Under the pieces are notes generated by a model. That model saw only the letters and a program-made list of their open reading frames with translations. It was not told the origin of the DNA and searched no databases. From contig NW_024882951.1 in NCBI RefSeq assembly GCF_019059575.1, forward strand, positions 96,427-160,426: DNA of 64,000 nt. The letters run 5' to 3'. The DNA is from Amphibalanus amphitrite (lineage: Eukaryota > Arthropoda > Thecostraca > Balanomorpha > Balanidae). The position numbers were made by a program, and so were the translations under genes. Below, one piece after another: positions 1 to 9,313 of this stretch (position 1 is its first letter; every line of letters starts with the position of its first letter).

Positions 1-1
1 G

Positions 2-1003
2 CTGTTCACATCGGTACCGACAGAGGCAGCATGTGAAGTAGCACGCCAGAGACTCGAAGAAGAGTTTTTGGATGAGGAAAGCAAGGTAAGAGCGGAAACA
101 GCACTGGAGGTCGAGGATATCATAAAATTGTTACGGCTCTGTTTGGGTACTACTTACTTTAGGGTTAACGGAAAGTTCTTTAAGCAAAAGTGGGGCACGG
201 CCATGGGGAGTCCAGTGAGCGTTGTGGTGGCCAACTTGTTCATGGAATCGTTCGAATCCAGTGCACTCCAGTCGTTTCAACACCCAGTGAAACTGTGGAG
301 ACGCTACGTAGATGACACGTTCGTGATCTTAAAGAAAGATCAGGTAGGTGAACTACTCGACCACCTCAACGCTCAGCACGAGAGGATTGAATTCACGCTC
401 GAGGAGGAAAAGGAGGGATCCTTACCTTTTTTGGATGTAAAGGTACATAGACTGGGAGGGGGGACCATGAAGACCGAGGTGTTCAGGAAAGCAACTCATA
501 CGGACAAATACCTTCACTATGAATCACACCACAGCTCACAGCACAAGGCATCAGTCCCACAGACACTTTTCACACGGGCATCACGACTCACGACAACACC
601 TGAGGACGAGGAACGCGAGACAGGGAAGATAGAACGGGCACTGGTGAGGAACCACTACCCAAAGCGAATGGTGCGCCGTATCCACAGGCGGGTAAAAAAT
701 AGAGAACGACTACGCATGGGAGAGGGTGGTGGTTCTGAACGGGTAGGCAGGGAACAGGAGGAGGACAAACGGGTTTATGTAAGCATCCCTTACATCCAGG
801 GGGTGAGTGAACAGGTCACGCGCGTCCTCCGACCCTACGCGAAGGTCAGCACGAGACCTGCAGCGAACCTTAGTGCTAGGCTCGTCAAACCCAAGGACAA
901 ATTAGGGATCAAAGAGAAGGCTGGGCTGGTCTATCAGTATAAGTGCCAGTGCGGGGAACATGTCAACTCCAGCATGACGTGTTCCCAGTGTACCTGCATG
1001 TAG
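2..1003 (+). CDS. Penelope-like element reverse transcriptase, 3' part (5' end outside window)
   Basis: The reading frame is open from base 2. It matches residues 246-578 of the longest copy in the window (48919-50655). It contains the end of RT motif A (LFTSVP), motif B (GTAMGSPVSVVVAN), the catalytic YVDD motif, the SLPFLDVKV block, and a basic region followed by VSIPYIQGVSEQ, which is typical of the PLE thumb/linker. The product copies element RNA into DNA during retrotransposition. The frame ends at GLVYQYKCQCGE, where PLEs normally enter the GIY-YIG endonuclease; here it runs 14 more codons through a hairpin (954-986) and stops. One residue differs from the other copies (SFQHP instead of SFPHP). 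RT identity is certain from the motifs; activity is unknown because the endonuclease is missing. Confidence 0.93.
   Translation: MFTSVPTEAACEVARQRLEEEFLDEESKVRAETALEVEDIIKLLRLCLGTTYFRVNGKFFKQKWGTAMGSPVSVVVANLFMESFESSALQSFQHPVKLWRRYVDDTFVILKKDQVGELLDHLNAQHERIEFTLEEEKEGSLPFLDVKVHRLGGGTMKTEVFRKATHTDKYLHYESHHSSQHKASVPQTLFTRASRLTTTPEDEERETGKIERALVRNHYPKRMVRRIHRRVKNRERLRMGEGGGSERVGREQEEDKRVYVSIPYIQGVSEQVTRVLRPYAKVSTRPAANLSARLVKPKDKLGIKEKAGLVYQYKCQCGEHVNSSMTCSQCTCM
954..986 (+). other. H1 hairpin at the PLE 3' end; marks every unit boundary
   Basis: A 12-bp inverted repeat (GGGAACAYGTCA / TGACGTGTTCCC) encloses the 9-nt loop ACTCCAGCA. Other copies lie at 1721-1753, 4700-4732, 6568-6600, 39950-39982, 40716-40748, 43697-43729, 46588-46620, 50606-50638, 52410-52442, 55391-55423, 58296-58328 and 61188-61220. 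In the three PLE-terminal copies (954, 39950, 50606) the left stem has T for C. This becomes a G-U pair in RNA, so the fold survives. The copy at 58296 has a stem mismatch (CACCTCA), and the copy at 6568 has loop ACTTCAGCA. Function is unknown. Confidence 0.9.
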
Positions 1004-1062
1004 TTTCTTTATTCCTCAGCAGTTGTCATCCCCTTGGCATTAGTGTTTCGCGTCTCTCAATT

Positions 1063-1688
1063 GATCACTCCCGCCTCTGATGGCTTATCCTGCTATACAG
1101 GGCCGGATATTGTTTGGAGCTGTTTGGACACTTGCGTCAGCGGCTGTGGCGCCTGACGGCCGAGCCGACGGCGTGCACAGCTCAGCTGTCTGAGGTCAGG
1201 GCTGCGACACAGCTCAGCTATCTCGGGTCAGGACCGTGACCTATGAAAGGACCCAGAGAGGGATCTAACATCGGTGACTCCCTGCTTAACCCTAACAATC
1301 CCCACTTTTTTGTCCGCGATATAAAAAACACATGCGGTTAGAGTACCTGTGTCGAATTAATTAACTGGTTGATAGGGACTGGTTGATAGGGATGTGTTTT
1401 TTTTATAACTCGCATGTGTTTTTTTATAGCGCGGAGAAAAAAGTAGGGATTGTTAGGGTTAAGCAGGGAGTCACCGATGTTAGATCCCTCTCTGGGTCTT
1501 TTCATAGGGGGTCACGGTCCTGACCCGAGATAGCTGAGCTGTGTCGCAGCCCTGACCTCAGACAGCTGAGCTGTGCACGCCGTTGGCTCGGCAGTCAGTC
1601 GCCACAGCCGCTGACGCCAGTGTCCAAATAGCTCCAAACAATATCCGGCCCTGTATAGCAGGATAAGCCATCAGAGGCGGGAGTGATC
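1063..1688. repeat. Arm pair: ~275-bp inverted repeat, copy 1
   Basis: The forward arm (1063-1337) and inverted arm (1411-1688) are near-perfect reverse complements around a 73-bp spacer containing a short duplication (ACTGGTTGATAGGG twice). Each arm carries one TTAGGGTTA / TAACCCTAA telomere-like stretch next to a T-rich/A-rich tract. The pair lies directly downstream of a PLE ORF. The same arms recur singly in every tandem unit. As RNA or single-stranded DNA the pair would form a very long foldback. Confidence 0.9.
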
Positions 1689-1814
1689 ACCGGAACGGGC
1701 TGCATGGTACAGGACGGGCTGGGAACACGTCAACTCCAGCATGACGTGTTCCCAGTGTACCTGCATGTAGTTTCTTTCCTAGGTGTTGTTTTTATCCGCT
1801 GGGACTGAGAGCGT

Positions 1815-1861
1815 GAGATGATGTTTTTCGTACTACGCTGGAGTACGAAAAACATCATCTC
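1815..1861 (+). other. H2 hairpin, unit 1
   Basis: A perfect 19-bp inverted repeat (GAGATGATGTTTTTCGTAC and its complement) encloses the 9-nt loop TACGCTGGA; one more T-A pair extends the stem outward. It sits in a module of about 90 bp flanked by direct copies of CATGTAGTTTCTTT. The loop's GCTGGA is exactly complementary to TCCAGC in the loop of H1 about 90 bases upstream. Confidence 0.9.
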
Positions 1862-2465
1862 ATGTAGTTTCTTATTCCTCAGCAGTTGTCATCCCCTTGG
1901 CGTTAGTGTTTCGCGTCCCTCCATTGATCACTCCCGCCTCTGATGGCTTATCCTGCTATACAGGGCCGGATATTGTTTGGAGCTGTTTGGACACTGGCGT
2001 CAGCGGCTGTGGCGACCGACGGCCGAGCCGACGGCGTGCACAGCTCAGCTGTCTGAGGTCAGGGCTGCGACACAGCTCAGCTATCTCGGGTCAGGACCGT
2101 GACCTATGAAAGGACCCAGAGAGGGATCTAACATCGGTGACTCCCTGCTTAACCCTAACAATCCCCACTTTTTTGTCCGCGATATAAAAAACACATGCGG
2201 TTAGAGTACCTGTGTCGATTTAATTAAAGTTTATTATGTCAAAGTTTCAAAACATCAATCCGGTCTGCATGTCTGACTGCTCGCAGAACGGTTCTAGAGG
2301 CAGTGTCAGCGCGCGCGGAACGGTCCTCAGATATGTCCACTTTCAAGCGCGGAACGGTCCTTCTGCGCCACCAGATTCCTCTCCCTTTCCCCTCCCCCTG
2401 TCCGCTGGTCTATGTCAGACACCAGTACACCACTGACCTCTCCTACCCTCTCCTGACCTTCTCAG

Positions 2466-3725
2466 GTGCCAGCTGAGACGCTGGTCGGCCTACAGAACCT
2501 GCTCGTTCACCTGCGGGATGTCTCGGCAGAGAACGCGCACGTCTACCAATACCGACTCTGGGACGCTAAGAGGGTCAAGGTGGAGACCGCCCAGAACAGG
2601 GTATGTAACACAGACCGTAACACAAGCCGTAACGCAGGTCGTTACACAGGGCGTAAAATAGATTGAACACAGACCGTAACATAGATCGAACACAGACCGT
2701 AACACTGGCTGCGTACGTGCGGGCACTCGGCCGGCCGGAACTGGGCTGGATCCATTGGGCAATGAACAGGTGCTTTCTGTGACAGCTTCACCGCTGCAGG
2801 TCAGTCAGGGACACACAGACACTGCACCCGGGGCCCTTGTGCATGGTACAGGGCTCGCGGGTTTTAGCGGTAGGTTTTGCACCTAGAAAATTTAGTGTAC
2901 TTCAGGCTATATCTTCGTCGTCTTAAGCTTTTAAGTGTTAAGATGCGATCGACTTGTTGGGTAACAAGCCGGCCATGATCGTGTAAAATGGCTTCATCGT
3001 AGATCGATTAGTTTCTGAGATATAACCGGAAATGTAAAAGTGCAAAACCTACCGCTTAATCTCGCGAGACCTGTATCTGAGCCCTGAGCGCGCCCATATG
3101 TCGCCCCCAGGGCGTGTCGCCGGACGGTTCTGTGTGTCGGACTGAAACCTGAACCTGCCTGAGAGTTATGCTATGACTCCCCAGGGCGTGTCGCCGGATG
3201 GGGCGGCCGGCTACCGGGACGGGCTGCGGCGGACCACCAACGGCCACCCGCTCTCCGCCGAGTAGGTACAGAAGGTCGTCAGCCGGGTGAACCAGCTCTC
3301 CAGCTAGCGGCGCAGAGGTCAGTCACCGCACCGGGCGTATTGCACGGGGACCCTAACAGACGCCTCACTCCTTTCCCTCATCTCAGTTGTTCTTTCATTT
3401 TTTTATTATTATAAATAATGGAGATAGACCAGAGCATTTTCGGTGCATTTATTAGGGTCATGTTACTCCAACGGGGTTGCGTTGTCGGCACAGTCCTGTC
3501 TGGTCTGTGTGCTGCGGCGATGCTCTGCCATCCGGTGACCCAACGCCACTGTCCGCTGACCGAGTGTCGGCTCTTTGCTGACCGTGTAACGTTTGTCCGT
3601 CAGGGTGGTGGCCGTGAACGCCTGTCGGACGGCGCCGGAGGGCAGCGCCGGCCGGCTGCTGTCACTGCTGGACCAGCTGCGGCTGCCGGACGCCGGAGCG
3701 CTGCCCGACTGGGGTCTACATCCTG
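2466..3725 (+). pseudogene. Captured host-gene exons A, B, C (unit 1)
   Basis: Exon A (2466-2600, 45 codons, phase 0-0) follows a pyrimidine tract ending CTTCTCAG and ends AGG|GTATGT. It encodes VPAETLVGLQNLLVHLRDVS...ETAQNR. Exon B (3185-3307, after CTCCCCAG) is a terminal exon of 40 codons plus TAG, encoding GVSPDGAAGYRDGLRR...VNQLSS. A and B join in frame (85 aa). Exon C (3604-3725, 122 bp, CAG|G...CCTG|GTATGT) encodes VVAVNACRTAPEGSAGRLLS...WGLHPG; it ends in phase 1 and would meet a stop if spliced directly to a following exon A, so it is not its immediate neighbour in a working transcript. In this copy exon B has an in-frame TAG at 3263-3265 (GAG to TAG). I do not recognise the protein family. 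Confidence 0.68.
2867..3055. mobile_element. PIF/Harbinger-like MITE, unit 1
   Basis: A 189-bp element with perfect 16-bp terminal inverted repeats (GCGGTAGGTTTTGCAC) flanked on both sides by TTA, the target preferred by PIF/Harbinger transposons. It has no coding capacity. It lies between exons A and B, so it was present in the intron before the unit was amplified. It recurs at the same place in every unit that retains this region. Confidence 0.72.
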
Positions 3726-4793
3726 GTATGTTACTGGGAGCGGCACGGTGTGTGTTTGGTGCTTCTGACGGTCAGTTGTAGTAACTGTTAGTTCCTCTAC
3801 TGGCCACCAGGTGAAAAGCGTATTAGCTGTACAGCAATGTAGAGTTGCTTCAGCTTTGGCGTAAACTTTCTCCTCTTCCGCTCACCATTCACCACCAGAG
3901 TCAGCAGCGTCTCGGCTGGCGGTCCAGTCAGTCAGAGCGAGTGTCTTCACTCGCCACAGCGGGCCTGACCCATTACAGGGCAGCAGAGTTATCAGTTACA
4001 AAGCCTTGGCCTATAAAGAAAACCAGGAAATAGTAGCAATTGCATATATGTAATGATTCTACTCTATTACGTTTGAGCTAGCGAAGCGTATTCCTGTAAC
4101 GTTTTTAATAGGCTTGTAAGTCAGCAACCGCTGGGCTGATTGACCTGCGTTACTCTTTGTTGCGCGTAATCCTATCCCTTCCATCTCGTTATTGACTACA
4201 ACTGATGTATCTTGGTGAGTTATTGACTACAACTGATGTATCATGGTGAGCGTCGTGACACGTGCGACGTGAAGGGCCAAGAGTGTTCGTTATTCTGCTG
4301 CAGTAGCGATTTTGGGTTGCTCATATATCTTGAACCCTGAACTGCCACGCCGATTGCGCTCAAATTTGGTACACTGTTTGGGACTGGTTGACAGGGATGT
4401 GTTTTTTATAACTCGCATGTGTTTTTTATAGCGCGGAGAAAAAAAGTGGGGATTGTTAGGGTTAAGCAGGGAGTCACCGATGTTAGATCCCTCTCTGGGT
4501 CTTTTCATAGGGGGTCACGGTCCTGACCCGAGATAGCTGAGCTGTGTCGCAGCCCTGACCTCAGACAGCTGAGCTGTGCACGCCGTAGGCTCGGCCGTCA
4601 GTCGCCACAGCCGCTGACGCCAGTGTCCAAACAGCTCCCAACAATATCCGGCCCTGCGGGAGTGATCACCGGAACGGGCTGCATGGTACAGGACGGGCTG
4701 GGAACACGTCAACTCCAGCATGACGTGTTCCCAGTGTACCTGCATGTAGTTTCTTTCCTAGGTGTTGTTTTTATCCGCTGGGACTGAGAGCGT

Positions 4794-4840
4794 GAGATGA
4801 TGTGTTTCGTACTACGCTGGAGTACGAAAAACATCATCTC
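4794..4840 (+). other. H2 hairpin, unit 2
   Basis: Same 19-bp stem and 9-nt loop as in unit 1. A G replaces T in the left stem run (ATGTGTTTCG), leaving one mismatch. Confidence 0.8.
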
Positions 4841-5470
4841 ATGTAGTTTCTTTATTCCTCAGCAGTTGTCATCCCCTTGGCGTTAGTGTTTCGCGTCCCT
4901 CCATTGATCACTCCCGCCTCTGATGGCTTATCCTGCTATACAGGGCCGGATATTGTTTGGAGCTGTTTGGACACTGGCGTCAGCGGCTGTGGCGACCGAC
5001 GGCCGAGCCGACGGCGTGCACAGCTCAGCTGTCTGAGGTCAGGGCTGCGACACAGCTCAGCTATCTCGGGTCAGGACCGTGACCTATGAAAGGACCCAGA
5101 GAGGGATCTAACATCGGTGACTCCCTGCTTAACCCTAACAATCCCCACTTTTTTGTCCGCGATATAAAAAACACATGCGGTTAGAGTACCTGTGTCGATT
5201 TAATTAAAGTTTATTATGTCAAAGTTTCAAAACATCAATCCGGTCTGCATGTCTGACTGCTCGCAGAACGGTTCTAGAGGCAGTGTCAGCGCGCGCGGAA
5301 CGGTCCTCAGATATGTCCACTTTCAAGCGCGGAACGGAACGGGGTTGCGTTGTCGGCACAGTCCTGTTGGTCTGTGTGCTGCGGCGATGCTCTGCCATCC
5401 GGTGACCCAACGCCACTGTCCGCTGACCGAGTGTCGGCTCTCTGCTGACCGTGTAACGTCTGTCCGTCAG

Positions 5471-5592
5471 GGTGGTGGCCGTGAACACCTGTCGGACGGC
5501 GCCGGAGGGCAGCGCCGGCCGGCTGCTGTCACTGCTGGACCAGCTGCGGCTGCCGGACGCCGGAGCGCTGCCCGACTGGGGTCTACATCCTG
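5471..5592 (+). pseudogene. Captured exon C only (unit 2)
   Basis: Acceptor CCGTCAG and donor CTG|GTATGT are kept. A missense change (VNACR to VNTCR) is shared with unit 8. Exons A and B are deleted from this unit. Confidence 0.6.
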
Positions 5593-7224
5593 GTATGTTA
5601 CTGGGAGCGGCACGGTGTGTGTTGGGTGCTTCTGACGGTCAGTTGTAGTAACTGTTAGTTCCTCTACTGGCCAACAGGTGAAAAGCGTATTAGCTGTACA
5701 GCAATGTAGAGTTGCTTCAGCTTTGGCGTAAACTTTCTCCTCTTCCGCTCACCATTCACCACCAGAGTCAGCAGCGTCTCGGCTGGCGGTCCAGTCAGTC
5801 AGAGCGAGTGTCTTCACTCGCCACAGCGGGCCGGACCCATTACAGGGCAGCAGAGTTATCAGTTACCATGCCTTGGCCTATAAAGAAAACCAGGAAATAG
5901 TAGCAATTGCATATATGTAATGATTCTACTCTATTACGTTTGAGCTAGCGAAGCGTATTCCTGTAACGTTTTTAATAGGCTTGTAAGTCAGCAACCGCTG
6001 GGCTGATTGACCTGCGTTACTCTTTGTTGCACGTAATCCTATCCCTTCCATCTCGTTATTGACTACAACTGATGTATCTTGGTGAGTTATTGACTACAAC
6101 TGATGTATCATGGTGAGCGTCGTGACACGTGCGAAGTGAAGGGCCAAGAGTGTTCGTTATGCTGCTGCAGTAGCGATTTTGGGTTGCTCATATATCTTGA
6201 ACCCTGAACTGCCACGCCGATTGCGCTCAAATTTGGTACACTGTTTGGGACTGGTTGATAGGGATGTGTTTTTTATAACTCGCATGTGTTTTTTTTATAG
6301 CGCGGAGAAAAAAGTAGGGATTGTTAGGGTTAAGCAGGGACTCACCGATGTTAGATCCCTCTCTGGGTCTTTTCATACGGGGTCACGGTCCTGACCCGAG
6401 ATAGCTGAGCTGTGTCGCAGCCCTGACCTCAGACAGCTGAGCTGTGCACGCCGTCGGCTCGGCCGTCAGTCGCCACAGCCGCTGACGCCAGTGTCCAAAC
6501 AGCTCCCAACAATATCCGGCCCTGCGGGAGTGATCACCGGAACGGGCTGCATGGTACAGGACGGGCTGGGAACACGTCAACTTCAGCATGACGTGTTCCC
6601 AGTGTACCTGCATGTAGTTTCTTTATTCCTCAGCAGTTGTCATCCCCTTGGCGTTAGTGTTTCGCGTCCCTCCATTGATCACTCCCGCCTCTGATGGCTT
6701 ATCCTGCTATACAGGGCCGGATATTGTTTGGAGCTGTTTGGACACTGGCGTCAGCGGCTGTGGCGACTGACGGCCGAGCCGACGGCGTGCACAGCTCAGC
6801 TGTCTGAGCCCTGAGGTCAGGGCTGCGACACAGCTCAGCTATCTCGGGTCAGGACCGTGACCTATGAAAGGACCCAGAGAGGGATCTAACATCGGTGACT
6901 CCCTGCTTAACCCTAACAATCCCCACTTTTTTGTCCGCGATATAAAAAAACACATGCGGTTAGAGTACCTGTGTCGAATTAATTAAAGTTTATTATGTCA
7001 AAGTTTCAAAACATCAATCCGGTCTGCATGTCTGACTGCTCGCAGAACGGTTCTAGAGGCAGTGTCAGCGCGCGCGGAACGGTCCTCAGATATGTCCACT
7101 TTCAAGCGCGGAACGGTCCTTCTGCGCCACCAGACTCCTCTCCCTCTCCCCTCCCCCTGTCCGCTGGTCTATGTCAGACACCAGTACACCACTGACCTCC
7201 CCTACCCTCTCCTGACCTTCTCAG

Positions 7225-8485
7225 GTGCCAGCTGAGACGCTGGTCGGCCTACAGAACCTGCTCGTTCACCTGTGGGACGTCTCGGCAGAGAACGCGCACG
7301 TCTACCAATACCGACTCTGGGACGCTAAGAGGGTCAAGGTGGAGACCGCCCAGAACAGGGTATGTAACACAGACCGTAACACAAGCCGTAACGCAGGTCG
7401 TTACACAGGGCGTAAAATAGATTGAACACAGACCGTAACATAGATCGAACACAGACCGTAACACTGGCTGCGTACGTGCGGGCACTCGGCCGGCCGGAAC
7501 TGGGCTGGATCCATTGGGCAATGAACAGGTGCTTTCTGTGACAGCGTCTCCGCTGCAGGTCAGTCAGGGACACACAGACACTGCACCCGGGGCCCTTGTG
7601 CATGGTACAGGGCTCGCGGGTTTTAGCGGTAGGTTTTGCACCTAGAAAATTTAGTGTACTTCAGGCTATATCTTCGTCGTCTTAAGCTTTTAAGTGTTGA
7701 AGATGCGATCGACTTGTTGGGTAACAAGCCGGCCATGATCGTGTAAAATAGCTTCATCGTAGATCGATTAGTTTCTGAGATATAACCGGAAATGTAAAAG
7801 TGCAAAACCTACCGCTTAATCTCGCAAGACCTGTACCTGAGCCCTGAGCGCGCCCATATGTCGCCCCCAGGGCGTGTCGCCGGACGGTTCTGTGTGTCGG
7901 ACTGAAACCTGAACCTGCCTGAGTGTTATGCTATGACTCCCCAGGGCGTGTCGCCGGATGGGGCGGCCGGCTACCGGGACGGGCTGCGGTGGACCACCAA
8001 CGGCCACCCGCTCTCCGCCGAGGAGGTACAGAAGGTCGTCAGCCGGGTGAACCAGCTCTCCAGCTAGCGGCGCAGAGGTCAGTCACCGCACCGGGCGTAT
8101 TGCACGGGGACCCTAACAGACGCCTCACTCCTTTCCCTCATCTCAGTTGTTCTTTCATTTTTTTATTATTATAAGTAATGGAGACAGACCAGAGCATTTT
8201 CGGTGCATTTATTAGGGTCATGTTACTCCAACGGGGTTGCGTTGTCGCCACAGTCCTGTCTGGTCTGTGTGCTGCGGCGATGCTCTGCCATCCGGTGACC
8301 CAACGCCACTGTCCGCTGACCGAGTGTCGGCTCTCTGCTGACTGTGTAACGTCCGTCCGTCAGGGTGGTGGCCGTGAACGCCTGTCGGACGGCGCCGGAG
8401 GGCAGCGCCGGCCGGCTGCTGTCACTGCTGGACCAGCTGCGGCTGCCGGACGCCGGAGCGCTGCCCGACTGGGGTCTACATCCTG
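7225..8485 (+). pseudogene. Captured host-gene exons A, B, C (unit 3)
   Basis: Exon A 7225-7359 (CGG to TGG, R17W), exon B 7945-8067 (open, with E-E where unit 1 has a stop; RDGLRW), exon C 8364-8485 (open). All splice junction dinucleotides are intact. Confidence 0.66.
7626..7815. mobile_element. PIF/Harbinger-like MITE, unit 3
   Basis: 190 bp, both GCGGTAGGTTTTGCAC termini intact, TTA on both sides. One base longer than unit 1 in the internal GTTGAAG stretch. Confidence 0.7.
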
Positions 8486-8607
8486 GTATGTTACTGGGAG
8501 CGGCACGGTGTGTGTTGGGTGCTTCTGACGGTCAGTTGTAGTAACTGTTAGTTCCTCTACTGGCCACCAGGTGAAAAGCGTATTAGCTGTACAGCAATGT
8601 AGAGTTG

Positions 8608-8899
8608 TTTATTTAGGAACCAATTCTCCGACACCAGTAATGCGTATATTGATTCGGTAGCTTTCGGAAGCTTCTGCTCTCTTCGTCAGCCGTGCTTTAA
8701 AATGCATTAAAATACAAGACAATACGTCTCAAACGTCTCAAATACCTACCAAAATACATACCACCACGAGGTATGTATCCTGCTCACGATCAGTGAGCAG
8801 GAGACCGGTGGCCAGGAGACTGGTAAGCAGGAGGACAGACAAGAGACCGGTGAGCAGGAGGAGACTGGTGGACAGGGGGAGGACAATGGAGATAAGTGG
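8608..8899 (+). other. PLE 5' leader (unit 3)
   Basis: Begins TTTATTTAGGAACC. It carries, on the minus strand, a CTGACGAA...CGAAAG motif and, just before the ORF, two adjacent short hairpins plus a GAGCAGGAGACYGGT-type minisatellite that reads in frame as E/Q/T/G repeats. The equivalent in unit 6 is 48627-48918. No in-frame ATG is present in either copy. Confidence 0.6.
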
Positions 8900-9313
8900 G
8901 TGGTCAATCTGTCTGGGGTAAGCCTAAGTGACGATGAGGTCAGTGTGCTACGTAAAGGGCTCAATTTTGTACCGACGCCGACAAGCGTTCCAGTCGCGGA
9001 TTTTGTTTCGGCGGTCGAAAGTGTGTGCCGTTCAGACGATGTAACACCGGATGTAGCGAATAGGCTTAGATTCGAGGTCACCAAAGCTCTCAATTCCTTC
9101 CGTCCCCCGCAAAGCAAAAATCTCAGTAAGGGGGAGTGGAAAGCGTTACGTGACCTACAAGATAGGCAAGATATTATGATTTTACCTGCAGATAAGGGTA
9201 GATCTGTATGTGTGATGACCTGTGAGCAGTATCAAAGTAGGTTAGAAACACTAATAGGGGATCACGACACGTACACTGAACTGGATAGGGACCCAACCGG
9301 TAGGTACATGTAA
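8900..9313 (+). pseudogene. PLE reverse transcriptase, 5' half, interrupted
   Basis: Codons 1-136 of the PLE ORF (numbered from the GTG that opens the longest copy) are intact and include ILPADKGR at residues 94-101. After Y136 the sequence switches to unrelated DNA and meets a stop two codons later (9311-9313). The rest of this same copy resumes in frame at 38671. The translation start is uncertain: the frame stays open upstream through the E/Q/T/G repeats without a Met, so a spliced 5' exon or a non-ATG start is needed. Confidence 0.85.

Larger units (their letters stand above)
1721..4699 (+). repeat. Tandem unit 1 (simple type, 2979 bp)
   Basis: Bounded by two H1 hairpins. Order: H1, H2 hairpin module, forward arm (about 1925-2200), short spacer, exon A, Harbinger-like MITE, exon B, exon C, then a non-PLE block of about 850 bp (from about 3848) that ends in the inverted arm (about 4420-4670). 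The non-PLE block includes a 31-bp near-perfect direct duplication (TTATTGACTACAACTGATGT..., about 4189-4249). The short ORFs in this unit other than the exons show no family signature and are not called as genes. Confidence 0.88.
4700..6567 (+). repeat. Tandem unit 2 (simple type with ~1.1-kb internal deletion)
   Basis: Same order as unit 1 with the H2 module (hairpin 4794-4840, one stem mismatch). It jumps at about 5338 from the sequence GCGGAACGG, upstream of exon A, straight to AACGGGGTTG, upstream of exon C. About 1112 bp containing exon A, the MITE and exon B is gone. AACGG is present at both breakpoints, pointing to microhomology-mediated loss. Confidence 0.85.
6568..9308 (+). repeat. 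Tandem unit 3 (PLE type), left part before the 29-kb interruption
   Basis: Contains H1 (no H2), the forward arm, exons A-C and the MITE. At 8608, after AGAGTTG, the PLE segment starts instead of the simple-unit block. Across the interruption the unit continues at 38668-39949. Without the insertion the unit would be about 4.02 kb, matching unit 6 (46588-50605). Confidence 0.87.

Noticed and set aside
954..1010. Helitron 3' end (hairpin near an element end)
   Set aside because: No CTRR terminus after the hairpin, no TC 5' end and no Rep/helicase; hairpin placement is internal to the array.
2236..2436. Conserved short ORF (MSKFQNINPVCM...) present in every unit
   Set aside because: It lies in the intron-like tract before exon A, overlaps the pyrimidine tract and acceptor, has no domain, and is conserved only because the unit is recently amplified.
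2490..2762. Minus-strand 90-aa ORF repeated in each unit
   Set aside because: A shadow of exon A and a GTAACACAGACC-type repeat; no family signature.
3418..3768. 116-aa plus-strand ORF beginning MEIDQSIFGAF
   Set aside because: It overlaps exon C in another frame, runs through the exon's splice junctions, and is lost by ATGTAG in units 4 and 5.
4189..4260. Hammerhead core at ACAACTGATGTATC repeats
   Set aside because: The sequence is CUGAUGU, not CUGANGA, with no GAAA partner and no closing helices.
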